From positions 6,448,001 through 6,512,000 of the forward strand of contig NC_051120.1 in assembly GCF_014839805.1 (NCBI RefSeq): a DNA stretch of 64,000 bases, written 5' to 3'. Position numbers and translations under genes: made by a program. Each line of letters begins with the position of its first letter. The stretch's first letter is position 1. The stretch comes from Manduca sexta. Lineage: Eukaryota; Arthropoda; Insecta; Lepidoptera; Sphingidae. The notes under the pieces are model-generated. The model was not told where the DNA came from. It saw only the letters and a program-made list of their open reading frames with translations, and ran no database searches. Of the stretch, positions 28,601 through 34,600 are shown piece after piece.

Positions 28601-31600
28601 CATTTTTAGAACTTGTACTGACAAGTTCCAAAGCAGCAAATTGGAAATGAGTAAATTTGAAGAATGGGGTCCGTAAATATATCTATGTAAGATTTTATTT
28701 CTACTTACCCATGTGTTATATATACCTTATATCCCTAGTAAAAAGTCGTCGGCGTCAAAGAGACGACTATTCGTAAACCAAGCCCAATCCTTTGCGGCAA
28801 CCTCGCATTGCATTAGATAAAGGATAGGTCTCAGTGTTGTTATATTATTTCTCCATTAATTATATAAAATCACTTAATTAATACTCTACAAATTTAAAAC
28901 TCATAAAACCGTATCAATTACAATACATTATTCAAGTCATTTCCCGCAGAACTTAGCCTCTGATCCCTAATTCCAAAGCGTTCATTATCCAACGCTTACA
29001 ATTCAATTCCACTGAGCGAGACCGCTTCACAAGTTTAGCCACTTAATAGTGTTACGACAGACTTGCCAGTTGCTTAGAACTGTTTGATACGGTAGTTGCA
29101 ATTGCATTCACGATAATAACATCATTGTTTACATATTCCTACTCCTGGGCACGCATCTAGTAATGAGATGACTTTGGGCTTTTGTTTAATACGCTGGTCT
29201 CCTACGATTTGGCAATATTGGACATACTTATCTTTGTAATTTTTACGGAGAACTTTTAGCTAAAGATCACAAAATATTCTATCAATTGGCCTTTCTTGTA
29301 TAAAGTATTCAGGCGCCTTGTTTTTTAAATTCGAATTTCTGGGGGATGCTACTACTATTCTAGTAGTTACCATCACGCTAGGGATTTCCTGGACTCATTA
29401 AAAATTTATAAATATTTACGTCAAGATTAGGTCACATGCAGTGCAGTACTGGCGACTTGGCGGAGCCTCGTACCATTAGTAATAAAAAATCCAACACATG
29501 CATAATACACAAACGTGATCATACGTCCTTCACAACAGCTCGGAAGCTTCTCATTTATCAGTCACTGTTTCTATAAGCTATAGTAATAGGTCTTCTGCCA
29601 AGGCACGTTCTTGGCTTTTGCACTGCACCATACCTATATTATAACGATATGCAGTAAAAATGTTATTTTTCTATATCAAAAGCAGTATAGCTTTCAATTG
29701 GGTACGAAAATCAATTCTTTTCATCAACTTAAAAATTTTAAAGTAACAAAATTCACGTCTTGGTGATAGTGTATTAAAATCATGACGGAAGGGGGTGTAA
29801 TGACTTAAAAAATAACATAAAAGCAAACATGACTATCATAAACGATGTAAAGGTGTTTGCTTACATTAAGGAAGCGGCGTCATTCAATTTAATTAATTTG
29901 TAGCGTAACGAAACCCTGCATTACCCAGTTATTATATTTTGGTTACATGACATACTTAATTAATAACAAAATTATTGAGTCGGTCTAGCATAATATTGGT
30001 ATCCTTAATAGTCTTTAAACCTCTTTCAATCCTAAGCCACGTAATATAGAGACCAAAATAAATAAAAAAGCAAATCACATAACAACGGAACTACGGCTGA
30101 CCTTATTTAGAAATAGGTGTCTAGTCGATTTCAGTAGACATGTCAAGCTCCACACGCGTTGACAGTATGCTTGGCATATCACGCACTCATATTTTTAATG
30201 GGTAGTAGGTAAGAACCAATAATGATATTTCTAATTCTCCACATTCCTTACTTTTATATACAGAGTAGGTAACCGCATCGCAACTATTGGTAAATGGACT
30301 GAGCTTCAAGTGTCGACTGACGAGGTGTGATTACCCCTGGCCAGTTGACATAATTATGCCGGACTATTTGAAACCGGATATATATAGTCCGATAAAAAAA
30401 AACTTTACATTAAAAATTTTGATGGTATTGCTATTTAGCACTAAAAATGTTTATCGGTAACGTTTTGTCTATGTTATTAACAGCATCTTTTAAATAACTA
30501 CTGTAACACCGATAAATACTTAATACAATATAAACAAAATTCTATGACAACTTACAGACCTAAAATAAACCCTGTATCGGAATAATAACTACATTAATAA
30601 ACATCAAACAAAATAAACGAGGAATTAATTACAAAAATAAACATTTCGGAGCCATAAAGAAAACACAGTAAAAAGTAACGTTACGCTAGAGCAAAAATGC
30701 TCCATTAATCACTACAAAACAGTTAACTCGTGTTGGCATCAATTTAACGGGCCGATTTAATTAATGGTGTTATAAATTGGTTTTTCGCATGCGTTTCGTT
30801 CCGTCACGGCTGGTGTTCGCTGTGGCGGATTTTCCCTATTGCCCACTTGGCCCGGACCGGGGCCGCTACATGTTGGGTCATCGAATTGACCTAAAGGAGC
30901 CTACTTCAAACCCCTCTTATGAGATCTAATAGTGTAAATGAGCAGCGTTTGTGGATGAATTTTTCAAGAATAGCTTGATTTTTTATTAACGGCCTTTTCT
31001 CGCGGCTTTGCCCGCGTGTAATAGTTTTTCCGGGATATATTTGCCCGATATAAAACCCTATGTCCGATCCAAATTCCTGATCTATTTCAATACCAAATTT
31101 CATCGAAATGGGTTCAGTGGTTCAGTCATGAAAGCATAGCAGATAAACATAATTACTTTCGCATTTAAATTACAAATATGGTTTTCCTGTTTACTTTTAC
31201 TTACATTGATATGAAATCGCAAATGAAAATAAGTTAAAATAAAACCGATACATTTTAAATATTATTTTATCTTAGTCGATACTATCTTCAACGAAAAGAC
31301 TTTATATACTGCCATTTCGAAATCTGCCAGTCAATGTATTCAGTTAAGTTACTGTATCCGCCGTTATACCTTGCAGCTTACAAACGAACTCAAGTCTTCA
31401 TAGGTCGTTGCCTTCATCGGATAGTACCGATATTGTCAGTTGAGCCCAGACTTGAACTTCGCTTAAACGAAACAGTAATACCGGGATTTACCGAGATTCA
31501 AGATATCTATTAATAAGTACGTCAAACTCAATATATCCAATAATAAATTAGAAGAAAATCTTACATTAGATTAAGTATGCACGAGTTAAGTTTACATAAA

Positions 31601-34600
31601 TGGACTTTCTTTTATTTATTTAAATAACCATACGAATAGGGCATGCAATAAATTATTACATTTTTTTTTTATATGTGGGCACTGGAAAGTGATCACAGTG
31701 CACCCTAGGGTAGGTGGAGTGTGGTCCAGACAGATTGCCGACTGACGAGAGATAATAACCTCTTGTGAATCGACAAAATATGCCAGCTTATTTGCAACCG
31801 GGTATATACAGGCTGTTTCCGAAACGGGAGAGGCTTACGTATGATTAGGTTATATTATAGAATTACAATTAATATTATTACATGCCAATTGAAGGTGCAG
31901 CAATCAAAACTTATATTATATTATTTATTAAAATACGAGGAAACCCAAAAGCATGTCTAGCTCAAATATCGTTTCAATACTCTTCTCCAGTAGGATAGAT
32001 ATCCTAACAAACTGGCGATACTGTTGCCAGACCCGTTTCACTATTTCCATTAGATTATATTTCCCGAGCACCAAAGCTCTCGCCAACTAGTCCGGCTTTA
32101 ACTCCGAAAGGGGCACAAAAGAACCCGTTGGGAAAAAGCCTCCAATGGCCATGGGATATGTGTAGATGCCGCATATTGACCATTTGCAACAGTAAAATAT
32201 TTGAATAGTTTTTAAGAATATTGATCAATGAAATTCTAGTGTATCATTGTAATCATTCTGTCGAAATAAACTCTGCATCTAATGTTTAAGTATGTGTTTA
32301 ATGCTAAATATGTATTAATATTAGTAGCACCAGAACAGAAGAATATTCAATGAGAAGAATGCCTGTATCAGTTCATCCAGAGAATTAAGTTAATCTATAG
32401 TATTGGTATTATGTTTGTTCGTTAAATCACTTACGGCCGTTTCAATAAACGATCCCAACCTTAATCTTGCATCTGATCTGGATAATAAACCAATCAAAGT
32501 ACGTCATTCGTAAGCATAAAGAACATTGTTCTAATTGGTCCATTTTTGTGATTGATCGAAAACAGCGATATGAATCCTTTATTTAAAACCGTGGTTAAGC
32601 GACACCTCCTCTTTGTTACAAAACCATCATAGATAATAATAATAATATCAGCCCTGTATTATATACTTGCCCACTGCTGAGCACGGGCCTCCTCTACTAC
32701 TGAGAGGGATTAGGCCTTAGTCCATCACGCTGGCCTAGTGCGGATTGGTAGACTTCACACACCTTCGAAATTCATATAGAGAATTTCTCAGACGTGCAGG
32801 TTTCCTCACGATGTTTTCCTTCACTGTTAAAGCGAACGATAAATTCACAAAGAATACACACATGATTTTTTTTTAGAAAAGTCAGAGGTGTGCGCCCTTG
32901 GGATTTGAACCTGCGGACATTCGTCTCGGCAGTCCGTTCCACACCCAACTAGGCTATCGCCGCTTTTTTAAACCATCATAGGTTTAATGTAAACTAGTGG
33001 TGTTGGTAGGGCTCTCATATGTGAGAGTCCGCCTGATATTTACCACCGTAATGCCTATTTCTACCGCCAATCAACAATGCGTAGTCACTGTTGTGTTCCA
33101 GTTTCAAGAACATTGTAGCAAGTGTAACTGGACATAATAAGACTTAAAATCTCATGTCTCAGGCTGGTGAGCGCAGTGGAATACCAAACAATAATTCAAG
33201 GTAAATAAAAGTATAATTCAAGGTGTTGGATGGTGTTTCTACTGTTTATGAACGGTCGTATCGCCTACCATCAGGCGAACAACAAGCTCATCTCGTCATT
33301 CAAAGCAATAAAAAAGAAAAGACTAATAACTTGTTGCTAAGATATGAATCAGTTGTTACAATACTTCCGCATCTCGGTTAGCGTCTGCAGCGAGTCTTAT
33401 GCTACTACGATGTCTCTGTTTTAACACCACCTGTGTTATTATTAATATTTAAACACGTACGCACACACATTTTACACTCTCGCGGCTCCGTACAAGTTTT
33501 CAATTTAAAGCGGTCGTATGAAAAATTAATTGCTTTTGTTGTACGAACTTTAGATACTCAAGTTAGTGCAAATTAACAGTAATGTCCTAAGTTCTATCCG
33601 ACAATTTACTGGCACATTAAAACATTTACGTAATAGAGATAAATGTAGGAATAACACTATAAAAACATTAGTTGTTTGTAATGAAGGAGAAAATAAGTAA
33701 TGTGAATACTTTTTGTTGCGTCATATTATACAGGGATCATAATAATACGGAATGATTTATACAATATGAATTTTGGAGTACCAGTAAAATTACATAGAAC
33801 TTAGGAAATTCTTGAATATTTTAATAAACAATAACCCTCCCTATCTTCAGAAAAACAGCGTCAAATTAATACCTTAAAAATCTATTTAGCTATGGTTTCA
33901 CTTATTTGCTAACAAAACAGCAAGTCTTGACAGAAAAGGAAATTTTAATAAAACAAAAACCAGTCGTAAGGAATTTAAAGAAAACTGTAAATAGTTGTAA
34001 AAACTTAGTGAAAGTAATTTAAGAGTGCCTTTACATAACCGCGTACCCGCACAGAAGGAAACCTCAACAATTGAAATTTCATTACTTGTTCTCAGGGCTT
34101 CCTTTTGTAACCTAAAATTAAATGGGGAGAGGGTTTCGCCCACAAGGCCCCGTAAAAACATATAATTTTGGCTGTAAGTTTCGTACCCTTGTATTACAAT
34201 GTGTGAATAGGCGCGGAAAGGTTTCCTCAATATTTCTGTGGAACTCTGGTTTAATTTTAGATAACCGGGTAGTTTTAACCCGCTTAGTTCCATAACTTTA
34301 CTTCCACGGAGTCGTATTGTGACAAACATTACAATCGATCTATATATTACTGTAAAACTACTAAAAGCACATTTCCCAGATGGGTTATTCTCTAGAGGCC
34401 GTTACTGCCAGACAGGCGGTCGGTTGTAAAAACAAAGCAAGATCTTTTTTCAACATGCTTGAACAACTATTACGCCTCATTTTAGAGTGGCATATTTTGG
34501 GTTATGACGATATATCAATAAAACTGAATAAGATTTCTTTAATAAGCATTTAATTGACTTCACAACACTGTTCGTATACTTGACACAAGAGAAAGCAACA

